A stretch of 64,000 nt of DNA from an uncultured Collinsella sp. (GTDB lineage: Bacteria; Actinomycetota; Coriobacteriia; Coriobacteriales; Coriobacteriaceae), in NCBI GenBank assembly GCA_902491565.1, contig CABUIE010000003.1:62001-126000 (forward strand), read 5' to 3'. Under the pieces are notes generated by a model that was not told the DNA's origin, ran no database searches, and saw nothing but the letters and a program-made list of their open reading frames with translations. Within the stretch, counting starts at the first letter, position 1. Every line of letters begins with the position of its first letter. Below are positions 24,997 to 32,865 of the stretch, in pieces. The position numbers and the translations under genes are program-made.

Positions 24997-26115
24997 ATGA
25001 ATATCGGACATGCACGCCGCAAGATTACCCCGCAAGGCGACATCTATCTAATCGGATACCGCAACCTCCCCAACCGTCTGGAGCCTGCGACAGGCGTCCA
25101 TGACGACGTCTTCGCCAACGCGATTCTTTTCCAACAGGACGACCGCGAAGTTTTTCTCTTCAACGCCGATGTTCTCGAGTTTGAGGAGGGCATGGCCGAG
25201 GAGGTTAAGACGATGCTCGCCGAGCGCTACGGAATTGACCGTGACTGCGTTCTGCTCTCCGCGACGCACGACCACACTTCGATCGTCGCCTACCATCGCA
25301 GCTGGTGGACGGGAAAATTCAACGAGGACTACTATCGCTGGTTCCTCGATACCATCTGTCAATGCTTCGAAGAGTGCCGCGCCAACGCGCGACCTGCGAC
25401 CTGCCGCATGGGCAAAAAAGTCATCACCGGTTTCTACGACAACCGCATCATCCCAGGTGAACTCGCCGACAATGAGGTCATTGTCGTATCGTTCTTCGAT
25501 ACCGAAGGCAAGCCATTTGCGGGCTTTGTGAACTGGGCGGTGCATTCTGCCTGTGTCGGACCCGACTGCACGGAGCTCACGAGCGAACTCGCCGGTCTTA
25601 CCGGCAAAAAGCTCGCTCAGAGTCTTGGTTACTATCCGGCCATGGTCGTCGGTGCTGCTGGCGACTGTAGCGACCGCAATTTTCGCCAGGGACGCGGCAT
25701 TCCCGAGGTCGAGCGCGTTTCGACCGGTCTTGCCGAGGCGATTTCCCAGATCAAGCTCGATCGCGAGGTCGTTCTTGACCGCATCGAGCCTCAGACGTTC
25801 TATCACACCGTTGCCCATGACGACTTTTCGCTCACGCTTAAGTGTGCCGTCATCAGTCTGGGCGGCCTGCATCTCTTTGTGTTCCCGAGTGAGCTCGGCA
25901 GCGACTTGGGTATTCGCATGAAGCGCGAATGCCCGGTCGAGGGAATAGTTTGCGGTTACACCAACGGCTATTTCGAGTATTTCCTTCCGGCACGCGAGTA
26001 CGGCCTCTCCTTTGAGACCGAGCGTACTCAGATTCCCCAGGGCGAACCGGAACGTCTGTGTGACAAGTTCTGCCAGACGACGAGACTTCTCGGCGCAGCA
26101 GATTCGCGTCTGTAG
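24997..26115 (+). CDS. Neutral/alkaline ceramidase N-terminal-like protein, copy B
   Basis: A 372-residue relative of the preceding protein. ATG 24997 is chosen because AAGGAGAACTTGC precedes it; the longer frame overlaps the upstream gene. Motifs are IGHARRKITPQGDIYLIGY, LLSATHDHTSIVAYH, VNWAVHSACVG and VVGAAGDCSDRNFRQ. The His-rich THDHTS and the H in AVHSA are the expected zinc ligands of the ceramidase N-terminal domain. No signal peptide. The two neighbours probably arose by ancient duplication or act as partners. Their placement before a sugar PTS suggests a glycoside- or amide-containing host metabolite as substrate, which is inference. Confidence 0.62.
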   Translation: MNIGHARRKITPQGDIYLIGYRNLPNRLEPATGVHDDVFANAILFQQDDREVFLFNADVLEFEEGMAEEVKTMLAERYGIDRDCVLLSATHDHTSIVAYHRSWWTGKFNEDYYRWFLDTICQCFEECRANARPATCRMGKKVITGFYDNRIIPGELADNEVIVVSFFDTEGKPFAGFVNWAVHSACVGPDCTELTSELAGLTGKKLAQSLGYYPAMVVGAAGDCSDRNFRQGRGIPEVERVSTGLAEAISQIKLDREVVLDRIEPQTFYHTVAHDDFSLTLKCAVISLGGLHLFVFPSELGSDLGIRMKRECPVEGIVCGYTNGYFEYFLPAREYGLSFETERTQIPQGEPERLCDKFCQTTRLLGAADSRL

Positions 26116-26308
26116 ACCTGATTGCGTGACATGGGCCAATGAGGCTCGCTGCCATGTGATCGGCATCTTCCATCTTCTCTGCCGTTTCCCATCCCGGGCG
26201 TACGTGCGTCCGCGGATTTCAAAGGGGGAAGCGGGTTCCTTGCCCTCCCACGTCGACTACGGAGGCATGAAATCGATGCTATACCCCGCTCAGAAAAAGG
26301 AGAATTCC

Positions 26309-27751
26309 ATGAAATACCAGAAGCTTTGCGATGAAATCATCACAAAGGTCGGTGGTCGAGACAATGTGTTAGACGTGAGCCACTGCATTACGCGTCTCCG
26401 CTTCCACCTCAAGGATGAATCGCTCGCCCAGACCAATGAGCTTAAGGCGACGAAGGGCGTCGTTGACGTCATCCAGACCGGCGGACAGTATCAGGTCGTG
26501 ATTGGTGCCACTGTCGAGGCCGTCTACAACGACCTCGTTCAGATTGGCGGGTTCGACTCCAAACCCGCGCTCGATATCGATGAAGGCGACGACGTCAAAA
26601 AGAGCGATCCGTTCTCGCGTCTGCTTGCCATCATCTCCGAGATTCTGCAACCGGTTCTTGGCGTGCTTATGGCCGGTGGCTTTATCAAGTCGATGCTCGC
26701 GCTCTGCACGGTTGCCGGTTGGCTTGCCAAGGACAGCAATACGTATGTGACGCTCTCGGCAATCGGAGATTCGGTCTTCTATTACTTTCCGCTAATCATT
26801 GGCTGGACGTCGGCCAAGAAGTTCGGACTTAAGCCCGTTATGGGAATGGCGCTCGGCGGTATCCTCGTCTACCCGACGCTCGTTGCCCTTATGGGCGGAG
26901 ATCCGCTCTACACGCTCGGCGCCGGTACGGTCTTCGAGTCCAATGTCTACGGTGATATTTTTGGCATCCCGCTGATCATGCAGAATTACTCATCGACGAT
27001 TCTGCCTGCGATCTTTATCGTCTGGATTGCCTCCAAGGTGCACAAGGCCCTTTCTAACGCGCTGCCCGCGCTTGTGAGCTCGTTCTTCTCCAACATCCTG
27101 ACGCTCCTCATTTGCGGCATCCTTGGCCTGCTTGTGGTCGGTCCGGTCATGACGGTCCTCTCCAACATCGTTGCCCAGATCATCTTGATGCTCATCAACT
27201 TCCAGCCCGCCATCGCCGGCTTCGTCATCGGCACGTTCTGGAGCCTGCTCGTCATGTTCGGCCTGCACTGGGGTATCATCCCGCTGTGGTTCCTCGATGT
27301 CGCAACCTACGGCTATGACCTCATTAATCCGCTCGTGTATGCAGGCGGTTGTGCCATCGCCGGTGCTGTGCTTGGCATGATCATCCGAACCAAGGATTCC
27401 GAGGAAAATGCTGCCGTCAACATTCCCGCCCTTGTCTCTTCGATTTTCGGTGTCAACGAGCCTGCGCTTTACGCCATCTTGCTGCCGCGTAAGCGCCTTA
27501 TGTGGGCAACCTTTATTTCCGCTGGTGTAGGCGGCGCCATCGCCGGCCTCATGGGTGCCAAACTCTATGCCTTCGGTGCCTCCGGCCCGCTCGGTTTTCC
27601 GAGCTTTATTAACCCTGCCGGCATCGACATGGGCTTTATCGGCCTTGTCATCTCCGGTGTGGTCGCTTTCGTTCTGGCTCTTGTCGCCGCTATGGTGATC
27701 GGTACCAGGAAGGACGAGGGCGGTAAGGCGCTCAACATCTCGGTGGACTAG
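26309..27751 (+). CDS. PTS system EIIBC component, glucose/beta-glucoside superfamily
   Basis: A 480-residue phosphotransferase permease. ATG 26309 follows AAAAAGGAGAATTCC; the longer open frame overlaps the upstream gene. Residues 1-90 are an EIIB domain with the phosphorylated Cys in DVSHCITRLRF and the following GGQYQVVIG. From about residue 105 comes an EIIC domain with around ten helices and the FGVNEPALYAILLP loop (GITEPALYG in relatives). There is no EIIA domain, so an EIIA must be supplied elsewhere. The transported sugar is phosphorylated on entry. The upstream hydrolase-like genes may process the imported compound. An intrinsic terminator follows. Confidence 0.92.
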   Translation: MKYQKLCDEIITKVGGRDNVLDVSHCITRLRFHLKDESLAQTNELKATKGVVDVIQTGGQYQVVIGATVEAVYNDLVQIGGFDSKPALDIDEGDDVKKSDPFSRLLAIISEILQPVLGVLMAGGFIKSMLALCTVAGWLAKDSNTYVTLSAIGDSVFYYFPLIIGWTSAKKFGLKPVMGMALGGILVYPTLVALMGGDPLYTLGAGTVFESNVYGDIFGIPLIMQNYSSTILPAIFIVWIASKVHKALSNALPALVSSFFSNILTLLICGILGLLVVGPVMTVLSNIVAQIILMLINFQPAIAGFVIGTFWSLLVMFGLHWGIIPLWFLDVATYGYDLINPLVYAGGCAIAGAVLGMIIRTKDSEENAAVNIPALVSSIFGVNEPALYAILLPRKRLMWATFISAGVGGAIAGLMGAKLYAFGASGPLGFPSFINPAGIDMGFIGLVISGVVAFVLALVAAMVIGTRKDEGGKALNISVD

Positions 27752-27771
27752 TCTGTCTGCGCACTTTAACT

Positions 27772-27812
27772 AAATATGCCTCGGACGGCGACGTGCCGCC
27801 CGAGGCATATTT
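27772..27812. terminator. Bidirectional terminator after PTS gene
   Basis: AAATATGCCTCGG and its complement CCGAGGCATATTT, with inner CGGC/GCCG pairing, followed by TTTGTGTTTTG. It separates the PTS gene from the convergent LysR gene. Confidence 0.85.
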
Positions 27813-27874
27813 GTGTTTTGTGCCGTTGTCAGCGTGTTTGCGGACACAAGTCTGCGGTTGTGGAGCAGCAGGGA

Positions 27875-28798
27875 TTATGACGGTCGTGCCGCGGTGGAAG
27901 ACGTACGGTCGCCCTGCAGGAGCTGACGGTAGGGGAGGAAGCCGATGAACGAGACGACCGCCTGCGAGTGCGCGGCGTTTCGCTTGAGGTAGAGCCTGAC
28001 CTCGGAGGTTGTCGCGGGCTCGAGCGGCACCAGGGCTACCTTTCCGCTGGCGAGCGATTCCGCCGGCTTGCGCATGAGGAATGAGACGCCGGCGCCGCGT
28101 GCGACAAGAGAGATGATGTTCTCGGCTCGTTTGCCGGTGAACGTAACACGTGGGCCAAATCCAGCTTCGCGACAAAGGGAAAGGACGAGCTCGCTTACGA
28201 ACGAGCCTTGGGGAAGCATGAGGAAATTCTCGTCGATAAGGTCGTCTATCTCGACGGTGTCACATTCGGCGAGTGGATGGTCGAGCGGAAGGACGGCCAC
28301 GAGCCGGTCGGTCGTAAAGGGAATCTTTTTGAACTCCGGCTCGATGGCGCCGCTGTCACGGATGAAGGCCAGGTCAATGTCCTCGTGCAGGAGCATGCGC
28401 TTGAGTGTGTCGCCCTCGCCTTCGATGAGCTCGACAGAATATGAGGGGTTCGCCTGCTGAAAATCGATGACGGCGTCCGTGATCCCATAAGGGGCCATAA
28501 TGGGGATAGAACCTACGGTGAGGTGCTCGAGCGGCTCACCTGCGCCTATTTGAATGGCGGCAAGATAGCGGTGCTGAAGCGTCGCAATTTTTTGCGCATA
28601 GGGGAGGAGCGCTTCACCTTGCGCGGTGAGTGTTACGTGGCGCTGGCTTCGATCGATGAGCTTGCAGCCGAGTTCGTGCTCCATTGCCATAATGTGCTTG
28701 GAGAGGGTTGATTGCGACATGAAAAGCAGTTCCGCCGCATCAAGAAACGTGCGTGACTGCGCTAAGATGGCGAATTCGCCAAAGCGGCTGATATCCAT
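27875..28798 (-). CDS. LysR-family transcriptional regulator
   Basis: A 307-residue LysR regulator, started at ATG 28798 after GGAGGCCTCCCT. The helix-turn-helix is SRTFLDAAELLFMSQSTLSKHI. The effector domain begins HLTVGSIPIMAPYGITDAV and includes PLDHPLAECDTVEIDDL. It lies 36 bases after the deformylase gene on the same strand and may share its transcript. It converges on the PTS/amidohydrolase cluster, and I cannot tell which genes it controls. The C-terminal tail GDRTSSTAARPS is a non-conserved extension. Confidence 0.92.
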   Translation of the reverse strand: MDISRFGEFAILAQSRTFLDAAELLFMSQSTLSKHIMAMEHELGCKLIDRSQRHVTLTAQGEALLPYAQKIATLQHRYLAAIQIGAGEPLEHLTVGSIPIMAPYGITDAVIDFQQANPSYSVELIEGEGDTLKRMLLHEDIDLAFIRDSGAIEPEFKKIPFTTDRLVAVLPLDHPLAECDTVEIDDLIDENFLMLPQGSFVSELVLSLCREAGFGPRVTFTGKRAENIISLVARGAGVSFLMRKPAESLASGKVALVPLEPATTSEVRLYLKRNAAHSQAVVSFIGFLPYRQLLQGDRTSSTAARPS

Positions 28799-28834
28799 AG
28801 GGAGGCCTCCGGTACCCTCATTTTGGCAGGTGGC

Positions 28835-29245
28835 CTAAACCACGACGCCATTGCAGTGGTCGATTTCGTGTTGGATGATCTCGGCGGTGTAGCCCGAGAA
28901 GTTTTTGATGCGGTGGACGAAGTTCTCGTCCAAATACTCAACCTTAATGCGGCGATAGCGGGTACAGGGGCGCTCGCCGATCAGCGAGAGGCATCCTTCG
29001 CTCGTCTGATAGGCATTGACCTGCTCAAGAATTTGAGGGTTGTACATCAGGAGTGTCCTGTTGCCGTCCTTTACGCAGATGATGCGCTTGCGCACACCGA
29101 TCATGTTGGCGGCGAGCCCCACGCACTCGTGCTCATGCTCGTGGAGTGTATCCAGGAGATCCTGCCCGGTCACGGCATCGTCGGGTCCCGCGTCTTCGGA
29201 AGGCAGGCGCAAAAAGAACTCGGATTTCATGATGGGCTTAATCAT
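28835..29245 (-). CDS. def: Peptide deformylase
   Basis: A 136-residue deformylase that removes the formyl group from nascent N-terminal Met. Motif 2 is EGCLSL with the metal-ligand Cys. Motif 3 is QHEIDH with an intact HEXXH. Motif 1 reads GLAANMIGV, with Met at the position of the usual Gln, as I recall in small deformylases of other Gram-positives. The protein is shorter than E. coli Def. It is the likelier active enzyme of the two in this window. A LysR gene follows closely on the same strand. Confidence 0.85.
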   Translation of the reverse strand: MIKPIMKSEFFLRLPSEDAGPDDAVTGQDLLDTLHEHEHECVGLAANMIGVRKRIICVKDGNRTLLMYNPQILEQVNAYQTSEGCLSLIGERPCTRYRRIKVEYLDENFVHRIKNFSGYTAEIIQHEIDHCNGVVV

Positions 29246-29375
29246 GGCGGGCTCCTCATGTCTTATGCTTTCGTGGACTTTTAATAATAGCGCGGAAGGA
29301 AAGCTGCGCGTCCGCGTTACAATCTTTCAACGTTGGACCATGTTGCCAGATTCGTCGTGTACGGCGTCTGGCGTA

Positions 29376-29404
29376 AGTCTAGGGCTCATTTTTCGCCCTG
29401 GACT
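29376..29404 (+). promoter_or_regulatory. Leader hairpin before MFS transporter
   Basis: AGTCTAGGGC and GCCCTGGACT pair over ten bases with one G-T, about 50 bases before the transporter start. It has no T run, so it is more a leader structure than a terminator. The rest of the 205-base gap (29246-29450) shows nothing else clear. Confidence 0.4.
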
Positions 29405-29450
29405 GTTCCTCTGGGGCGATGCGACTGTCGTTCCAAGAGGAAGGAAATGC

Positions 29451-30866
29451 ATGGGGAGCAAATCTCAGCAACAAGTTCAAGCAACGCCATCGGCCACTGC
29501 GGCGATTCTCGTCGTTATGTATATTGCGGCCTTTGTTGCCGCGTTTAACGAGAACATCATTAACGTGGCGTTGCACGACATTATGGCGGCCTTTTCGGTG
29601 AGTGCCACCACGGCGCAGTGGCTCGTCTCGGGCTACATGATTGTGACGTCGATCTTTACGGCCATCATGGCCTTCCTGTCCGGCCGTTTCTCGACGCGCA
29701 AGCTGTTGTTTTTCGCATGCGGATGTATGGTCGCCGGCGAAGTCCTGTGTCTGATCGCTCCGTCGTTTAGCGTTTTGCTGCCAAGCCGTATTTTGCAGGC
29801 TGCGGGATCGGGCATCTTGTTTCCGCTCATGATGAACGTGGTGCTGTCTTGCGCCCCGCGCGAGAAGCTTGGTCTGTATCTGAGTCTGGGCGGTGCCTGC
29901 ATTACGCTAGGGCCGGCGTTTGGACCCGTGATCAGCGGTCTTATGTGCACGTTGTTTGGCTGGAGGGCGGTATTCGTAGTGCCGCTGGTGGGCGGCGTTG
30001 TGGTCGCTGCGGCGGGCGTAAAGCTTGTTCAGAATGTCGGAGAGCGCTCGAACACCACGCTTGACATTCTGTCGGTTGTTTTGCTCGCTGCCGGCATTAC
30101 GGCGTTTGTGTATTCCGTGGGTGAGTTCTCGACCAATCTGATTGCCGGTGTCGTGGCGCTTTTCGCTGCCGTTGTGCTGCTCGGCCTGTTTGCGGCCCGC
30201 CAGCTCAAGCTCGAGCATCCGGTGCTTAACGTGCGTCCCATGGCGAGCGTTCGTTTTTGGCCTGCGTGCTTGCTTGTGGTGGTGTCGATGATGACGACGT
30301 TCTCGATGAGCGTTTTGTTGCCGCTCTATTTTGAGGGCGCATACGGCATGACCGCACTTATTGCGGGCCTGCTCATTTTGCCGGCGATTGCCTGCAACGC
30401 CGTGACCTCGATTGTGGGCGGACGTGTGATGGACGCCCGTGGCGCATGGCCGCTGCTGCCGGTCGGCTTTGCCCTGATTGCCGTGGGACAGACTGCCATC
30501 TCGATGACGGCGGCAAGCATGAACATCGGCGTCGTCGTTGCGCTGACCGTTGTGGTGTATGCCGGAGTCGGTTTGGTGCTGAGCCCCTCGCAAACGGCTG
30601 GTTTGGAGACGCTGCCTGCCGCTGAACATCCTCACGGAACGGCATTGCTTAACACGTGGAACATGATTGCCGCATCGTTTGGCCCGTCGCTGTTTATCGG
30701 TCTGCTCTCGAGTTCTGCGGCGGCTGCCAGCGTCGCTGGCGCTGCGATCGACGTTGCCCAGGCGATTGGATTTGCAGCTGCCGTGCGTGTGGCGGCTGTA
30801 ATTGCCGTGGTCGGGTTCGTGGCGTCGCTGGTGTACGCTCATCGCGAGTCGCACATGTCGCATTAA
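29451..30866 (+). CDS. MFS multidrug efflux transporter, DHA2 type
   Basis: A 471-residue major facilitator, about 14 predicted helices (DHA2, EmrB/Lde-like). ATG 29451 follows GAGGAAGGAAATGC; the longer frame starts within the antisense deformylase gene. Typical DHA2 motifs are NIINVALHDI in helix 1, TTAQWLVSGYMIVTSI in helix 2, the loop GRFSTRKLL, and LGGACITLGPAFGPVISG of motif C, which marks drug:proton antiporters. Expected to export hydrophobic compounds in exchange for protons. No local TetR/MarR regulator is adjacent. A ten-base-arm hairpin in the leader may influence expression. Confidence 0.9.
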   Translation: MGSKSQQQVQATPSATAAILVVMYIAAFVAAFNENIINVALHDIMAAFSVSATTAQWLVSGYMIVTSIFTAIMAFLSGRFSTRKLLFFACGCMVAGEVLCLIAPSFSVLLPSRILQAAGSGILFPLMMNVVLSCAPREKLGLYLSLGGACITLGPAFGPVISGLMCTLFGWRAVFVVPLVGGVVVAAAGVKLVQNVGERSNTTLDILSVVLLAAGITAFVYSVGEFSTNLIAGVVALFAAVVLLGLFAARQLKLEHPVLNVRPMASVRFWPACLLVVVSMMTTFSMSVLLPLYFEGAYGMTALIAGLLILPAIACNAVTSIVGGRVMDARGAWPLLPVGFALIAVGQTAISMTAASMNIGVVVALTVVVYAGVGLVLSPSQTAGLETLPAAEHPHGTALLNTWNMIAASFGPSLFIGLLSSSAAAASVAGAAIDVAQAIGFAAAVRVAAVIAVVGFVASLVYAHRESHMSH

Positions 30867-31018
30867 TGTGTGCACATAGATTCTGCAGCTAGATTGGATG
30901 GCGACACCATAAACTAATGGACGTTTTGCCGAGAGGCATGAATGTTTAAAGCGCAAAGAGTGCGCGACGGGCCCCGCGAATGGGGCGATGATGCCCGAGA
31001 GGGCCAAGAAGGAGTCTC

Positions 31019-31930
31019 ATGTCTGAGAACGAAGAGATCATGAACGAGACCGAGAACGAGACCATGGCTGCCGAGGTCGAGGCAGTCGAGACCGTGGAGA
31101 CCGAAGCTGCCGAGGTTGAGGCTGCTGACGAGGTTTCCGCCGAGGAGGAGGCCGAGGTTGTCAAGGCCGCCGTTGATTACGATGACGAAGAGCTGATGGA
31201 CAAGATGCAGAAGGCCGCCCGCCTGCTGCGTAGCCGTCGCTTTGCTATTTCCAAGGAGGAGGAGGCCAAGGCCGAGCGCATGGCGAACATCGAGCGCGCC
31301 ATCAAGCTTCTTGACCTCAAGCCCAAGATGGAGCAGAAGGAAATGTCCGACCTGCTGGGCATGCGCCTCCGTGAGCTCGATGGCCTGATGGCCGAGGCCG
31401 AGGCCGCCGATTTGGTCGGCCGCATCGACGACGCCGAGGGCGATATGCGCAAGATCGTCGTCTTCGCTGCCGAGGATGCCGCTGAGGGCCTGGTCGAGCT
31501 TGCCAACAAGAAGGAGAAGCTCCTGCCCGAGCTTTCTTACGAGGAGGCCACCGAGCTGATGGCCGCTCTCGATAAGGTTATCGCTCCGCTTGTCGCCATG
31601 GGCCTGGACGAGGACCGCGGTCCTCGCGGCGGCCGTGACGACCGTGGCGGTCGCGGTGGCGATCGAGGCGGCCGTGGCGGCTTTGGTGACCGCGGTGGCC
31701 GTGGCGGCGACCGTGGCGGTCGCGGTGGCGATCGCGGCGGCCGTGGCGGCTTTGGTGACCGTGGCGGCGACCGTGGCGGTCGCGGCGGCTTTGGCGGCAA
31801 CCGTGGTGGCTATGGCGATCGCGGTGGCAACCGTGGCGGCTTCGGCGGCAACCGTGGTAACGACCGCGGCGGTCGCGGTGGCGACCGTGGCGGCCGCAAC
31901 GGTGGCGGCTTCCGCGGTAACCGCTTTTAG
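31019..31930 (+). CDS. wHTH protein with acidic N-terminus and long RGG-repeat tail
   Basis: A 303-residue protein in three parts. Residues 1-50 are strongly acidic (repeats of Glu-Ala-Val). Residues 60-190 are helical and resemble a MarR-like winged helix (LLRSRRFAISKEEEAK, MSDLLGMRLRELDGLM, DLVGRIDDAEGD). From about 200 to the end is a low-complexity tail of GGRGGDRGG, FGDRGG and FGGNRGG units with over twenty RGG/RG boxes, ending FRGNRF. RGG tails bind RNA and are common in eukaryotic RNA-binding proteins. ATG 31019 follows AAGGAGTCTC. A role as an abundant RNA-binding or nucleoid-associated protein is inferred. Confidence 0.85.
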   Translation: MSENEEIMNETENETMAAEVEAVETVETEAAEVEAADEVSAEEEAEVVKAAVDYDDEELMDKMQKAARLLRSRRFAISKEEEAKAERMANIERAIKLLDLKPKMEQKEMSDLLGMRLRELDGLMAEAEAADLVGRIDDAEGDMRKIVVFAAEDAAEGLVELANKKEKLLPELSYEEATELMAALDKVIAPLVAMGLDEDRGPRGGRDDRGGRGGDRGGRGGFGDRGGRGGDRGGRGGDRGGRGGFGDRGGDRGGRGGFGGNRGGYGDRGGNRGGFGGNRGNDRGGRGGDRGGRNGGGFRGNRF

Positions 31931-31932
31931 GG

Positions 31933-31959
31933 GTTACGCGGTTCTACGAACCGCGTAAC
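31933..31959 (+). terminator. Hairpin directly after RGG gene
   Basis: GTTACGCGGTTC, three bases, GAACCGCGTAAC form a perfect 12-base stem beginning three bases after the stop codon. It has no T run. Confidence 0.6.
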
Positions 31960-31972
31960 TAGTTGACGCTGC

Positions 31973-32072
31973 GCGCCCACCAGAGCGACAACTTGTCATT
32001 CAAAGAGGACGGCATGACCAGAAGGTCTATGCCGTCCTCTTTTCATGCCAATTTGTTCGCTCTGGTGGGCGC
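31973..32072. repeat. Nested two-level inverted repeat
   Basis: Outer arms GCGCCCACCAGAGCGA (31973-31988) and its perfect complement (32057-32072) enclose an inner 18-base stem (32002-32019 with 32024-32042, one bulge) capped by AGAA and followed by TTTTC. The inner stem alone is a strong terminator. The outer arms have no coding explanation. Confidence 0.75.
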
Positions 32073-32143
32073 TCGCTGTCGGTGCCAAAACATCGGCATT
32101 GCCATGATCCAAGGTAGTCATTGGGGACGTTCTTAAACGACTA

Positions 32144-32225
32144 CATAGCATGAGAGTGGATAATCTCCCGGTTTGAGTCTGCATTCAAGCTCAAAGTGGG
32201 AGATTATCCACTCTCATTTGCTATG
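32144..32225. repeat. Long hairpin element with 19-base perfect arms
   Basis: CATAGCA plus TGAGAGTGGATAATCTCCC pairs with its complement ending TTTGCTATG, interrupted by a two-base bulge. The 28-base loop contains a TTTGAG/CTCAAA mini-stem. It lies downstream of both the RGG gene and pdxT, which converge here, with no ORF inside. Probably a mobile palindrome or a stable ncRNA. Confidence 0.7.
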
Positions 32226-32257
32226 CGTCCGAAAATCCACGCTCGTTTGTTTTCTGC

Positions 32258-32845
32258 CTACATTTGGAGGAAGAGCTCGTGGAGGTGGGTGTCTTCATCG
32301 AGTTCGGGGTGGAAGGTTACGCCGAGCTGGTTGTCTTGGCGGGCGGCGACGATGCGGCCATCGACTTCGGCCAGGGCCTCGGCATCGCCGTGCACCTCAA
32401 CGATGCGGGGCGCGCGGATAAACGTCAGCGGCACTTCACCGTCGATGCCGGCTACCTGCCCCTTGGTTCGAAAGCTGCCGAGCTGCCTGCCGTAGGCATT
32501 GCGCTCGACAAGTACATCCATGGTTGCCAAACGCGGCGTGCCCTTATCGTCATGGGCGGCAAGATCGTGAGCCAGTAGAATCAGGCCGGCGCAGGTGCCC
32601 AGGACGGGCATGCCTTCAGCGATACGGGCACGAAGCTCCTCGAGCATGCCCAACTCATCAAGCAGCTTCCCTTGAACGGTGGACTCGCCGCCGGGAAGTA
32701 CCAGACGGTCAAAGTCCTGCTTCAAATCGGCCGCCTGCCTCAGCTCAATACAGTGTGCGCCAAGCTCGGATAGTCTTGCCTCGTGCTCGGCAAAAGCGCC
32801 TTGGACCGCCAGCACGGCGACCGTTTGGTCTGCATAATCGCTCAT
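32258..32845 (-). CDS. pdxT: Pyridoxal 5'-phosphate synthase glutaminase subunit PdxT
   Basis: A 195-residue class I glutaminase that feeds ammonia to PdxS. The start of the barrel reads VAVLAVQGAFAEHEARL. Then come LVLPGGESTVQGKLL (oxyanion strand), GTCAGLILLA with the nucleophile Cys, and VTFHPELDED with the catalytic His and Glu. Length fits the family. It follows pdxS by 20 bases on the same strand, so the two form an operon making PLP from ribose 5-phosphate, glyceraldehyde 3-phosphate and glutamine. The divergent PdxR-type regulator probably controls it. Confidence 0.96.
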   Translation of the reverse strand: MSDYADQTVAVLAVQGAFAEHEARLSELGAHCIELRQAADLKQDFDRLVLPGGESTVQGKLLDELGMLEELRARIAEGMPVLGTCAGLILLAHDLAAHDDKGTPRLATMDVLVERNAYGRQLGSFRTKGQVAGIDGEVPLTFIRAPRIVEVHGDAEALAEVDGRIVAARQDNQLGVTFHPELDEDTHLHELFLQM

Positions 32846-32865
32846 GTGCGATCCTTTCTGCTGGA

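Noticed and set aside
31640..31920. Short regular GC-rich repeats resembling a repeat array
   Set aside because: They are in frame and encode the RGG tail. There are no spacers of constant length and no cas genes, so it is not a CRISPR array.
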